From: Empedobacter falsenii
GTDB lineage: Bacteria > Bacteroidota > Bacteroidia > Flavobacteriales > Weeksellaceae
Assembly: GCF_013488205.1 (NCBI RefSeq)
Contig: NZ_CP040908.1
Span: 1,899,876 to 1,963,875 of the forward strand
Direction of reading: 5' to 3'
DNA length: 64,000 nt
Positions within the stretch are counted from its first letter, which is position 1. The number at the start of each line of letters is the position of its first letter. Position numbers and translations under genes: made by a program. The notes under the pieces were generated by a model. It made no database searches. It was not told the DNA's origin and was given only the letters and a program-made list of their open reading frames with translations. Positions 52,820-62,605 of the stretch are shown here, piece after piece.

Positions 52820-53038
52820 TTATTTTCGATATATTTTTACAAATCCTTTTATTAAACTAAATACACCGATTATAAATCCCATAATGATAAAAAGAAATCC
52901 AACTAGTAAAAAATATACAGCATAATCGTTTTTGTTATAATCCAAATTATAGCCATATCCAGTCGAGAATATTCCTATAATAAAAACACAGAGCGAACAG
53001 ATAAAAAGTTTTGTATATCGATTTTGTTTGAGCATCAT
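52820..53038 (-). CDS. Small two-helix membrane protein, unknown
   Basis: 72 aa (ATG 53038 or 53035). Helices at about 10-30 and 39-65, basic ends. No family. It lies upstream of the secreted protein gene on the same strand and could form an operon with it. Confidence 0.55.
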   Translation of the reverse strand: MMLKQNRYTKLFICSLCVFIIGIFSTGYGYNLDYNKNDYAVYFLLVGFLFIIMGFIIGVFSLIKGFVKIYRK

Positions 53039-53101
53039 TAAATATTTCCATAAAATTCAATAAAATATACTAATTTTCAATCAATAATAATAGTGAATTT
53101 T

Positions 53102-53479
53102 ATGCAATTTAGAGTCGCTCGACATATCAATCAACTCAAAGAAATAAAAGATTTCTATATTAAAGTTTTGAATTTTGAAATCCTTGGAGAATTTCAAAAT
53201 CACAATGGTTATGATGGTATTTTTATTGGAAAACCAGATTTAAGCTGGCATTTAGAATTTACAACAACTCACGAAAATATCGATCATCACTTTGATGAGG
53301 ATGATTGTTTGGTATTTTATCCAACGACACAACAAGAATATGACGAAATAATTGAGCGTTTAGAACTTCATCATATCAAACCAATAAAATCTAAAAATCC
53401 ATATTGGAATGATAACGGAATTTCATTCTTAGATCCTGATGGATTTGTTGTCATTGTCTCATCTATTAGAATTAAATAA
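53102..53479 (+). CDS. VOC-family (glyoxalase/bleomycin-resistance fold) protein
   Basis: 125 aa from ATG 53102. Vicinal-oxygen-chelate motifs: VARHINQLKEIKDFYIKVLNFEILGEFQNHNGYDGIFIG at the start, a central HLEFTTTHE and a C-terminal GISFLDPDGFVVIVSS. The metal-binding His/Glu pattern is partial, so enzyme activity is uncertain. Followed directly by the DUF4846 gene. Confidence 0.88.
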   Translation: MQFRVARHINQLKEIKDFYIKVLNFEILGEFQNHNGYDGIFIGKPDLSWHLEFTTTHENIDHHFDEDDCLVFYPTTQQEYDEIIERLELHHIKPIKSKNPYWNDNGISFLDPDGFVVIVSSIRIK

Positions 53480-54292
53480 TTGAAAAAATATATCTGCTTC
53501 ATATTTCCATTTTTCATCTTCAGTTGTAAAGATGAAAATTCAACGAATTCTAAAAATCATCAAGATTCAATTCAAAAAATTGTTGAGAAAGAAAGTTTTA
53601 TCAACGAAAAAGAGAATAAAATAATTGATCGATATTCCGTACCAAAAGGTTTTCAAAGAGAAAATTATAATCAAAATGAATTCGGCTATTTTCTACAACA
53701 TTTGCAATTAAAAGACTTTGGAACACTTGTAAAATATTATAATGGAAAAGAAAAACCTGAAAATAATGTGTACAATGCGGTGATTGATTTACCGATTGGA
53801 AACAAAGATTTACATCAATGTGCAGATGCAACAATGCGTTTGAGAGCTGATTATCTCTACCAACAAAAGCGTTATGATGAAATCTCTTTCAACTTTTTAT
53901 CGGACGGAAAACCACGCAAATTTACTGATTTTGCAAATGGAGATTATTCACCAGAAAATTATTGGAAATATTTAGAAAATGTGTTCAGTTATGCGAATAC
54001 AGCTTCTTTGAAAAGTCAATTGAAATCGGTGAATTTTGAACAGATAAAAATTGGAGATATTCTTTTGCAACAAGGAAATCCTTATGGACACGCGATTATG
54101 GTAGTCGATTTAGCAAAGAATAAACAAGGTGAAAAAATTGTTTTACTTGCTCAAAGTTATATGCCTGCGCAAGAAATTCAGATTCTTAATAATCCGATGG
54201 ATAAAAAATTAAATCCTTGGTATAAAGTGCAACAAGGTAAAATTAAAACTCCAGAATGGTTGTTTACAAGTGATGATTGGAAAACGTGGTAA
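53480..54292 (+). CDS. DUF4846 lipoprotein
   Basis: 270 aa. TTG 53480 is the first start after the VOC stop codon. A lipoprotein signal (FPFFIFSCKD) precedes the DUF4846 domain: FGYFLQHLQLKDFG, then YNAVIDLPIGNKDLHQCADATMRLRADYLYQQKRYDEISFNFLSDG. Possible Cys/His ligands fit a papain-like fold, but activity is unproven. Confidence 0.85.
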   Translation: MKKYICFIFPFFIFSCKDENSTNSKNHQDSIQKIVEKESFINEKENKIIDRYSVPKGFQRENYNQNEFGYFLQHLQLKDFGTLVKYYNGKEKPENNVYNAVIDLPIGNKDLHQCADATMRLRADYLYQQKRYDEISFNFLSDGKPRKFTDFANGDYSPENYWKYLENVFSYANTASLKSQLKSVNFEQIKIGDILLQQGNPYGHAIMVVDLAKNKQGEKIVLLAQSYMPAQEIQILNNPMDKKLNPWYKVQQGKIKTPEWLFTSDDWKTW

Positions 54293-54328
54293 AAAAATAA
54301 GAACTCGAAAGTATTTCGAGTTCTTAAA
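54291..54328 (-). terminator. Terminator of the T9SS-sorted gene (possibly bidirectional)
   Basis: TAAGAACTCGAAA - GTA - TTTCGAGTTCTTA with T7 on the minus-strand side. Confidence 0.85.
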
Positions 54329-54334
54329 ATCATC

Positions 54335-55724
54335 TTATTTTTTCATTAATAAATAATTTTCTAATTTACTTTCTCCACTAATTGAAATAAAATAAATTCC
54401 TTTTTGAAGTTTCGAAATATTAATATTTTCTTTTTCTTTATTTGATTCTATTTTTAATACTTCTTTACCTATAGAATTTTTTATCAAAATTGTATTTTTT
54501 CCACTTAAAGGTTGAATATTTATATAATCTGTAGCAGGATTAGGAGCGATTGTAATATTCTTAATATTTTGATCCTGTTTTTTTGAATTTATTTTGCTTA
54601 AATTAATGTCACCATTATAATTTTTATCTAAGATAGATAATCCTTCATCAAATGTATTTGAAAGAATTGCATTCATATAATAAGAAGGTTCTTTTATACC
54701 TAAAGTGAAATTATTCAATAAATTACCATTCTGATCTAAATAAAGTGCTTCAATCTTACTTTCATTATTACTTTCAAAAATACCTCCGAATACAATTTTA
54801 TTATTATCTTCAAATATATTGCTAGGGTTAAATTTAACAGATGAATAACCAGTGTCAAATGATTTTATCCATTGTTGATTTCCATTCTTATCATATTTAT
54901 TTACTTCTGCTTTACCTTCTAAAGATGTTGTTAATGTAATACAACCACCATCTTTACTTTCTGTAACAATAACTTTATTAATTTCTGGATGTATTCCTGC
55001 TGTGACTTTACTCCAAATAATATCTCCTTTATTTGACAATTTAACAGTCCATTCTAAATTAGTAGGATTTACTTGTGAACTATTATAAATATATCCACTA
55101 AAAAAGATATCACCATTTTTTGATGAAGATATTGAAGTTATCGCATTATCATCAGCATCCCCTATTACTTTCTCCCATACTTTTTGTCCCTTCTTATTAA
55201 CTTTCATCAAATAAACTTTCACCTTTTCATATTGCGAATCTACTTTTTGTCCTGCTAATAAATAGCTATTATCATTTGTTAAAACTACACTAGTTAAAGT
55301 AATATCATTAGTAACATTTATTGGCAAACTAGAAATTAAATGACCATCAAGATTGTATCTGTAAATATTAAAATTTTGAGATGAATTTTGATTTAATGGA
55401 GTGCTTAAAGTAAATAATTCATTATTGGTAATTACAAAATCTAGATACCGCAAATTGTCTTGTTTTTTAGTCCACTCTAAATTTCCATTTGCACTTACTT
55501 TTGTCAAAATACCATATTGTACAGGATTTCCATCTGGACCAAACCTTTCACTATAAAACTGATTAAAATAAAAGGATTTATTGGTTTGAGATTGATAAAT
55601 TTTTGTAAATTCTAATTGATTAAATATAGATTCATCAATTTTTTTTTACCCATTCAATCGACTGATTTTGAGCTATAGCATTTATAGATACAATTGTAAT
55701 TAAAGAAAATAAAACTTGTTTCAT
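54335..55724 (-). pseudogene. T9SS-sorted secreted protein, frameshifted at a run of nine A
   Basis: ATG 55724 opens a signal peptide (KQVLFSLITIVSINAIAQ) and SIEWVKK, then hits TGA after a poly-A run (plus-strand T9 at 55639-55647). With eight A the frame continues IDESIFNQLEFTKIYQSQTNKSFYF... into the long frame that ends at 54335, giving a 462-aa protein. The C-terminus (NPATDYINIQPLSGKNTILIKNS ... KLQKGIYFISI) is a type A T9SS sorting domain; the middle has WTKK/WVK repeats and beta-propeller-like strands. Either a real frameshift, a phase-variable tract or a sequencing error. Confidence 0.85.
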
Positions 55725-55864
55725 AATAATATTTTTAGGCTTTAATCAAATATAAAATTTATAATCATTAATAAACGTTTTTAAGTATTTATTACAACGT
55801 CTATATTAAATTGAGTTAAAATTTAATGAAGAATAAATCTTAATTTTACACCAAATTAATCGCC

Positions 55865-58800
55865 GTGAATCGAGAAGAAATAGGAAATCAACTGCTAAAT
55901 GAAGTTTTAAACATTCAACTTGCCAATAAACCAATCAATTCTAAATATTTAGATTTAAAACGTTTGGTTGAAAATATTGCGTTTGAGTTGACAAAAAACG
56001 AAGCCTTACAGTTTTCTAACTTTTTCTCGAAACTATCTTTTATCTGTAATCAATATCAAGTTTCAACTAAAATTCATTCGTTTCGTAAAACGGCTCAACG
56101 AATTCTGAGCGAGAAATACGAACCGACAGAACACGAATATTTTACACATTATAAATATGTTGCGGATTTTATTTCCTCGATATATGAAGTAATGATTCCG
56201 GCAGAAATTATTTATTATTTTCCTGAAAAAGAATTTTATACCAACAAAATTCTTACTCGAAATCGAGTAAAAAAATTGCGTGTTCAAGTGATTGAAATCA
56301 AGCGAGATTGTTTGATTTGCGATCATGAAGACAATGAAACAGAAGAAAATATTACAGTTCAAATTGATGAAGATGGTGTAAACGAAAACTTTACTTCTAT
56401 TGAGGATTTTTGGATTGGTGCGCAATTAAATTTAGTCAATTCGACGATTGATGAAGAAGGAATTTATCATCCACGTTTTATCATTCTCGAACCTGATTAT
56501 TTGGTTGATATTTCGGCAATTGCTGAATGTTTTCAAGATTATGGAACTTCCGAATTACATTATATTCAGAAAAAATTTGAAGAAGCGCCAAACAGCAAAC
56601 ATATTCGATTAGGAAATTTTGCCAATTCAGTTGTCGATCATTTTTCAACGGAAAACATTGAAAATACTGATTTTAATGAGATTTTTAAGAATGATTTTAA
56701 AAATTACCCATTAGAATATACGGCTTGCAACGATTTGACGAATCCGCAAGATTTGAAAGATTATTACTTGGAAGCAAAAGGTCATTTTAATCGTATTCAA
56801 AAAGTGTTGACCGAGGATTTTCCACAATATGATATTTCGTTGGATCGCGCATTAATTGAACCTTCATTTTTGTGCGAACAATACGGAATTCAAGGTCGTT
56901 TGGATTTATTGGATATTAACCCCGAAGGAAAAAATAAAATTATCGAGCTGAAATCTGGTGGTGCACCTTTTCCTGATGACGGAAAAAGTGTCAAGCCAAA
57001 TCATGCGACGCAGCTCTTTTTATATTACCAAATTATTGGTGTTTTGTATGATTTAGAGTTTAAAGATGTCACAAAAAACACCGAAGGTTATATTTTCTAT
57101 TCGAAAGTATATCAAGGAAATTTACGTTTTGATGTGCCAACTTTAGCGCGAGTTCAACGTATTTTTGATTTACGAAATCGAATAATTATCAATGAAAATC
57201 GTTTAGCAAATCATACATTAACCGATATTGAATCAACGATTTATTCGATAAAACCTGCGAATTTTATCAAGCGAAAAATTAATCCTCGTTTCAAAGAAAT
57301 TTTAGAAGAGCAATTGGATAAATTTATCTATCCGATCAAAAATAGTTCGCCATTAGAAAAGGCTTACTTCTACTCTTTTACGAATTTCATTGCGAAAGAG
57401 CAATATATGGCGAAACTTGGTTTGGGACAATCGACTTCCAACAATGGTTTGGCGAGTTTGTGGCTGAATACTTTCGAAGAAAAAAACAATAATTTCGAGA
57501 TTATTTATGATTTAGAAATTGTAGAAAATCATATTTCTGGCCCAAAACGTGAAATCAAGCTAAAAAGAACCAATCCTGCGAATGATTTTATTTCGATTCG
57601 CGAAGGTGATATTTGTATTTTGTACCCAAGAAATGAATCAAAAGATTCTGTTTTAACAAATCAGGTTTTTAAATGTACGATCAAAAGTATTTCGAGAGAA
57701 TTTATTGTGTTGCGTTTTCGTTATCAACAACCTAATACACGCTTTTTTGATTCGTTTGATTCAACAGGAAAATGGGCATTAGAACGAGATTTTATGGATT
57801 CTTCTTTTGTTTCGATGTACCGAAATTTGTATGGATTAATTCATTCTTCTAAAGCGAAAAAAGATTTGATTTTAACACAGTCTATTCCAAAAAGTCAAAT
57901 GGATTATGATTATTTTAATTCAAATCTTTCGGATGAACAAAATCGAATTCTGAAAAAAGCACTTTCCGCAAAAGATTATTTTTTGTTGAATGGACCTCCG
58001 GGAACAGGAAAAACATCGATTATCATCAAAGAATTGGTAAAAGAAATTTATGAAAAACAGGATTGTAATATTTTGCTTTTGGCGTATACAAATCGTGCGG
58101 TTGATGAATTATGTGAATCAATCAATTCGGCGATTTCTAATCAAATTGAACAAAAATTTATCAGAATTGGGAATGAATTGTCTACTTCTCCCGAATTTCA
58201 TTCAAACTTATTGAATAAAATCATCGAGCAAAAAGATGCTGATTTAGAACAAAAAGGAGAAAAATTTTCGAGAAAAACGATTCAAGATATTATTCGTAAA
58301 CAACGCATTTTTGTTTCGACAGTTGCTTCAATTTCAAGTAAAAATGATATTCTAAAATTAAAGAAATTTGATACAATTATTATTGATGAAGCTTCACAAA
58401 TTTTAGAACCACAAATTGTTGGAATTCTACCAAAAGCAGAACGTTTTATCATGATTGGTGACCACAAACAATTACCTGCAATCGTTTTACAGAATCCTGA
58501 ATTAGCAAAAACGAATAACGAATTATTAGAAAATATTGGTTTAATTAACCGTAAAAACTCTATTTTCGAGCGTTTGTATGAATTCTGTGAACGAAATAAT
58601 TACGAAAATGCTTTTGATCAATTAACGTATCAAGGAAGAATGCATGCTGAAATCGCAGATTTTCCGAACAATTATTTTTATGATGGAAAATTAAATGTAG
58701 CTTTTGATATTCCAAATTTGAACGATGAAATAAAACAAAGCTTAAATCGTCAACGTGCAGATTTACATTTTGAACATTATAATCAAGCAAATGATTTACA

Positions 58801-59311
58801 AAACTTTATTACAAATCATCGTTTTGCGTTTATCAATGTTGACGAAAATCCTTATTTGCCTTCAACGAATGTGCAAGAAGCCGATTTGATTGTGAAATTT
58901 GTACAAGAAATTATTCATTTATACGAAATCAATCAAAAACCATTTGATCCAAAGAAAACAATTGGAATTATTGCGCCTTTTAGAAATCAAATTGCGTTGA
59001 TTAAACAAAAATTAGAATTAGCAAATATTCCAAATCAGGAACAAATTACGGTTGATACAGTGGAACGTTATCAAGGGAGTCAGCGCGATATTATTCTGTA
59101 TAGTTTTGCTGTGACGTATCATTCGCAATTGAACGCCTTGGTGAATATGAACGATCAAGGAAATGTAGATAGAAAGCTGAATGTTGCGTTAACGCGTGCA
59201 AAAGAACAATTATTTTTGATTGGAAATCAAGCCATTTTGAAAGAAAATCATTTAATTAAAACCTTAATTGATTATTTAGAAAATAAATCTACTCATAAAC
59301 TGACAATCTAA
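55865..59311 (+). CDS. PD-(D/E)XK nuclease / SF1 helicase fusion (Dna2/Cas4-like)
   Basis: 1148 aa from GTG 55865. The N-terminal half includes a Cas4/RecB-like nuclease with GIQGRLDLLDINPEGKNKIIELKSGGAP and NHATQLFLYYQIIGVLY (D, E, K catalytic triad). The C-terminal 500 residues are an SF1 UPF1/Dna2-type helicase: GPPGTGKTSIIIKEL, IIIDEASQ, GDHKQLPAI, VDTVERYQGSQRDIILYSFAVT and LNVALTRAKEQLFLIGN. It likely resects or processes DNA ends. Not in a recognisable defence island; probably housekeeping in this group. Confidence 0.88.
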   Translation: MNREEIGNQLLNEVLNIQLANKPINSKYLDLKRLVENIAFELTKNEALQFSNFFSKLSFICNQYQVSTKIHSFRKTAQRILSEKYEPTEHEYFTHYKYVADFISSIYEVMIPAEIIYYFPEKEFYTNKILTRNRVKKLRVQVIEIKRDCLICDHEDNETEENITVQIDEDGVNENFTSIEDFWIGAQLNLVNSTIDEEGIYHPRFIILEPDYLVDISAIAECFQDYGTSELHYIQKKFEEAPNSKHIRLGNFANSVVDHFSTENIENTDFNEIFKNDFKNYPLEYTACNDLTNPQDLKDYYLEAKGHFNRIQKVLTEDFPQYDISLDRALIEPSFLCEQYGIQGRLDLLDINPEGKNKIIELKSGGAPFPDDGKSVKPNHATQLFLYYQIIGVLYDLEFKDVTKNTEGYIFYSKVYQGNLRFDVPTLARVQRIFDLRNRIIINENRLANHTLTDIESTIYSIKPANFIKRKINPRFKEILEEQLDKFIYPIKNSSPLEKAYFYSFTNFIAKEQYMAKLGLGQSTSNNGLASLWLNTFEEKNNNFEIIYDLEIVENHISGPKREIKLKRTNPANDFISIREGDICILYPRNESKDSVLTNQVFKCTIKSISREFIVLRFRYQQPNTRFFDSFDSTGKWALERDFMDSSFVSMYRNLYGLIHSSKAKKDLILTQSIPKSQMDYDYFNSNLSDEQNRILKKALSAKDYFLLNGPPGTGKTSIIIKELVKEIYEKQDCNILLLAYTNRAVDELCESINSAISNQIEQKFIRIGNELSTSPEFHSNLLNKIIEQKDADLEQKGEKFSRKTIQDIIRKQRIFVSTVASISSKNDILKLKKFDTIIIDEASQILEPQIVGILPKAERFIMIGDHKQLPAIVLQNPELAKTNNELLENIGLINRKNSIFERLYEFCERNNYENAFDQLTYQGRMHAEIADFPNNYFYDGKLNVAFDIPNLNDEIKQSLNRQRADLHFEHYNQANDLQNFITNHRFAFINVDENPYLPSTNVQEADLIVKFVQEIIHLYEINQKPFDPKKTIGIIAPFRNQIALIKQKLELANIPNQEQITVDTVERYQGSQRDIILYSFAVTYHSQLNALVNMNDQGNVDRKLNVALTRAKEQLFLIGNQAILKENHLIKTLIDYLENKSTHKLTI

Positions 59312-59344
59312 TTAAAATCACTTCTTAATTCATTTAAGATTCAG

Positions 59345-59352
59345 TAAATTTG
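59345..59352 (+). promoter_or_regulatory. -7 promoter box of hemL
   Basis: TAAATTTG matches TAnnTTTG, 21 bp before ATG 59374. Confidence 0.5.
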
Positions 59353-59373
59353 TGCAACTATTTTTAGAAAATT

Positions 59374-60657
59374 ATGTTGTATCAAAGAAGTAGCGCATTA
59401 TTCAAAGACGCGCAAGAATATATTCCGGGAGGTGTAAATTCTCCTGTTCGTGCATTCAAATCTGTTGGAGGAACGCCGATTTTTATCAAAAAAGCCGAAG
59501 GTGCTTATATTTATGATGAAGATGGACGTGCTTATGTGGATTACATCAATTCTTGGGGACCAATGATTATTGGACATACAGATCCGCGAGTTTTGAATGC
59601 GACTGTTGAACAAATGAAAAATGGTTTTTCTTTTGGTACACCAACTGAATTGGAAACTGAAATTGCGAAATTAATCACGTCTGTTGTTCCAAATATTGAC
59701 ATGGTTCGTATGGTGAACTCTGGTACAGAAGCATGTATGTCGGCAATTCGTTTGGCAAGAGGTTATACAAATCGTGATAAAATTGTAAAATTTGAAGGTT
59801 GTTACCACGGACATTCTGATTCATTTTTGATTAAAGCTGGTTCTGGTGCTGCAACTTTTGGAAATCCAAATTCTCCAGGTGTAACGCAAGGAACAGCGAA
59901 AGATACGTTGTTGGCAGAATACAATAATTTGGAAGATGTAAAAGCTTTATTCGAACAAAATAAAGACGAAATTGCAGCTATTATTGTTGAGCCAATTGCA
60001 GGAAACATGGGATGTATTGTTCCAGAAAAAGGATTCTTAGAAGGTTTGAGACAAATCTGTGATGCGAACGGTGCTTTATTAATTTTTGATGAGGTAATGA
60101 CAGGTTTCCGTCAAGCAATGGGAGGTTCGCAAGAACGTTTAAACATCAATGCGGATATCGTAACATTTGGTAAAGTAATTGGTGGAGGTTTCCCTGTTGG
60201 AGCTTTTGCTGCTCGTCGCGAAATCATGAATCACCTTGCTCCTCTTGGTCCTGTTTATCAAGCGGGAACATTATCTGGGAATCCAATTGCGATGCGTGCG
60301 GGTATCACAACTTTGAATATTATTAATAATGATAGAGAATTATTTAATCGTATTGATAACGCTACAGAAACTTTGGATAATGAAATTTCTAAAATCTTTA
60401 CAGAAAAAGGAATTCCAAATCATATCAATCGTTTAGGATCGATGATGTCTGTGTTCTTTACTGAACAAACAGAAATCAAAAACTTTACAGATGTAAAAAA
60501 ATGTAACCACGAAAGATTCAATAAATTTTTCCATCATTTGTTGACAAACGAAGTTTATATTGCTCCTTCTGGATACGAAACTTGGTTTATTTCTGATGCG
60601 ATTAAAGATACAGAAATCAATAAAACATTAGACGCTGTAAGAAGCTTCGAAGGTTAA
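59374..60657 (+). CDS. hemL: Glutamate-1-semialdehyde 2,1-aminomutase
   Basis: 427 aa PLP enzyme of the C5 haem/tetrapyrrole route: moves the amino group to give 5-aminolevulinate. Motifs: [18 protein letters not shown] at the N-terminus, [35 protein letters not shown], and the PLP Lys in [15 protein letters not shown]. No other hem genes are in view. Confidence 0.97.
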   Translation: MLYQRSSALFKDAQEYIPGGVNSPVRAFKSVGGTPIFIKKAEGAYIYDEDGRAYVDYINSWGPMIIGHTDPRVLNATVEQMKNGFSFGTPTELETEIAKLITSVVPNIDMVRMVNSGTEACMSAIRLARGYTNRDKIVKFEGCYHGHSDSFLIKAGSGAATFGNPNSPGVTQGTAKDTLLAEYNNLEDVKALFEQNKDEIAAIIVEPIAGNMGCIVPEKGFLEGLRQICDANGALLIFDEVMTGFRQAMGGSQERLNINADIVTFGKVIGGGFPVGAFAARREIMNHLAPLGPVYQAGTLSGNPIAMRAGITTLNIINNDRELFNRIDNATETLDNEISKIFTEKGIPNHINRLGSMMSVFFTEQTEIKNFTDVKKCNHERFNKFFHHLLTNEVYIAPSGYETWFISDAIKDTEINKTLDAVRSFEG

Positions 60658-60665
60658 TCATAAAC

Positions 60666-60699
60666 AAAAAATGCAGTAGAAAACTACTGCATTTTTTTG
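60666..60699. terminator. Bidirectional terminator (hemL / DUF4286)
   Basis: AAAAATGCAGTAG - AAAA - CTACTGCATTTTT with A and T runs on both sides. Confidence 0.9.
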
Positions 60700-60700
60700 T

Positions 60701-61015
60701 TTAATTATAATCTCCAATATGTTCCATTTCACTTTCGAAACTTAGCACTTTTGTCGCATATTTTTGCAAACTTTTTTGCTTGATTTCTGATAAAAAATTA
60801 TTCTTGAATTTATCTAAAGTCAATTCATCATTCACAAATAATTGTAAAGAATAAGAAACCGCTCCTGGTTCTACATGAGAAGTTATTTTTCCTAAACGAG
60901 CGCCAATAAAACAATTTGATTTCAAATAATCATTAATATGCTCTTTCTGAATCCACTCAAACCAATCGTCATGCACCTCTTGTTCAACAATAAAAGTTGT
61001 ATTATATAATATCAT
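60701..61015 (-). CDS. DUF4286 family protein
   Basis: 104 aa. The dimeric alpha/beta-barrel layout (NTTFIVEQEVHDDWFEWIQKEHI; YSLQLFVNDELTLDKFKNNFL; VLSFESEMEHI) is the DUF4286 signature. Function is unknown. A -7 box lies 15 bp upstream. Confidence 0.85.
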   Translation of the reverse strand: MILYNTTFIVEQEVHDDWFEWIQKEHINDYLKSNCFIGARLGKITSHVEPGAVSYSLQLFVNDELTLDKFKNNFLSEIKQKSLQKYATKVLSFESEMEHIGDYN

Positions 61016-61029
61016 TCTCTAATTTTTTG

Positions 61030-61037
61030 CAAAGATA
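61030..61037 (-). promoter_or_regulatory. -7 promoter box of the DUF4286 gene
   Basis: Leftward TATCTTTG is a perfect TAnnTTTG; leader about 8 nt. Confidence 0.45.
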
Positions 61038-61126
61038 CAAAGGTTTTCGCATTATATTTTTCTTGAAAAAGAAAGTCTAATCAAGATTTTATTTTTAAAT
61101 TTACCTATTATTCATAACAAACAAAG

Positions 61127-62509
61127 ATGAACAATACGCAACAATTTATACAAGAGAATAAACAACGTTTTCTTGATGAATTAATCGAATTACTTAAAAT
61201 TCCTTCAGTTAGTGCTGATCCAGCCTACACACAAGACGTAAATGATGCTGCCGAAATGGTTGCAAAATATTTAAAAGAAGCAGGTGCTGATAATGTTGAA
61301 GTATGCGAAACAGAAGGTTTTCCTGTTGTTTACGGAGAAAAAATAGTTGACGCTTCAAAACCAACTGTTTTAGTTTACGGACATTACGATGTACAACCAG
61401 CTGATCCTTTAGAATTATGGGAATCTGGACCATACGAGCCAGTAATCAAAAAGACAGAAATTCATCCTGACGGAGCAATTTTCGCTCGTGGTTCTGCTGA
61501 TGATAAAGGTCAAATGTTTATGCACGTTAAAGCTTTTGAGGCTTTAAACAAATCAAACGAATTACCTTGTAACGTTAAATTTATGATCGAAGGTGAAGAA
61601 GAAGTTGGTTCTCCTTCATTAGTAAATTTCGTTAAAAACAATAAAGAGAAATTAAAAAATGATGTGATTTTGATTTCTGATACTTCTATGATTTCAAACG
61701 AACAACCTTCTATTTCAGTTGGTTTACGTGGTTTATCTTATGTAGAAGTTGAGGTAAAAGGAGCTAATCGCGATATGCACTCTGGTGTTTATGGTGGAGC
61801 TGTTCCAAATCCGATTAATGTTTTAGCAACAATGATTGGAAAATTAATCAATGAAAAAGGTCACATTACAATTCCAGGTTTTTACGAGCCAATTCTTGAA
61901 TTAACAGAAGATGAAAGAGCTGATTTAGCTAAAATTCCATTTGATGTTGAAGAATACAAAAAATCTATCGGTATTGCTGATATTCAAGGAGAAGAAGGTT
62001 TTTCTACAATCGAGAGAGCGTCTATTCGTCCTACTTTAGATGTAAACGGAATTTGGGGAGGATACATTGGCGAAGGTGCTAAAACAGTTATTCCTTCTCA
62101 TGCTTATGCTAAAATTTCAATGCGTTTGGTTCCAGGACAAGACCCTGAGGTTGTAACAAAACAATTTGCAGATTATTTCCCAACATTAGCGCCATCTTCA
62201 GTAGAAGTTAAAGTAAAGCCACATCACGGAGGTAAACCTTATATTTTACCAACAAATCACCCAGGTTTTATCGCTGCTAAAAAAGCATTAGCTGAAACTT
62301 TTGAGAAAGAAGCGTTAGCTGAAAGAGCTGGAGGATCTATTCCAATTGTTGCTTTATTCGAAGAAGAATTAGGAACAAAATCTGTTTTAATGGGATTTGG
62401 GTTAAACTCTGACGTTATCCACTCTCCTAACGAACATTATGGTTTATTCAATTTCTACAAAGGAATCGAAACTATTCCATATTTCTACAAATATTTTAAC
62501 GAACAATAA
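61127..62509 (+). CDS. M20-family dipeptidase
   Basis: 460 aa. Metal-site motifs VYGHYDVQPADPLELW, RGSADDKGQMFMHVKAF, EGEEEVGSPSLVNFV and the late HSPNEHY, all M20A/F dipeptidase-type (PepV/CNDP-like). The inserted dimerisation domain spans about 190-320. It cleaves Xaa-Xaa dipeptides in the cytoplasm, using two zinc or manganese ions. Followed by a strong terminator. Confidence 0.93.
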   Translation: MNNTQQFIQENKQRFLDELIELLKIPSVSADPAYTQDVNDAAEMVAKYLKEAGADNVEVCETEGFPVVYGEKIVDASKPTVLVYGHYDVQPADPLELWESGPYEPVIKKTEIHPDGAIFARGSADDKGQMFMHVKAFEALNKSNELPCNVKFMIEGEEEVGSPSLVNFVKNNKEKLKNDVILISDTSMISNEQPSISVGLRGLSYVEVEVKGANRDMHSGVYGGAVPNPINVLATMIGKLINEKGHITIPGFYEPILELTEDERADLAKIPFDVEEYKKSIGIADIQGEEGFSTIERASIRPTLDVNGIWGGYIGEGAKTVIPSHAYAKISMRLVPGQDPEVVTKQFADYFPTLAPSSVEVKVKPHHGGKPYILPTNHPGFIAAKKALAETFEKEALAERAGGSIPIVALFEEELGTKSVLMGFGLNSDVIHSPNEHYGLFNFYKGIETIPYFYKYFNEQ

Positions 62510-62530
62510 TTTTCGACAAAATAACTTCTG

Positions 62531-62562
62531 AAAAGCGAATCAAATTGATTCGCTTTTCTTTT
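62531..62562 (+). terminator. Terminator of the dipeptidase gene
   Basis: AAAAGCGAATCA - AAT - TGATTCGCTTTT with T-tail. Confidence 0.9.
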
Positions 62563-62605
62563 TGGTTTATAGTAGAATGATTAATTTTGAACTTTATTTT
62601 TATCA

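Noticed and set aside
54335-55724. Programmed ribosomal frameshift at the A9 tract
   Set aside because: A run of A can promote slippage, but there is no downstream stimulatory structure and no partner-frame product of use; slipped-strand variation, mutation or sequencing error are simpler.
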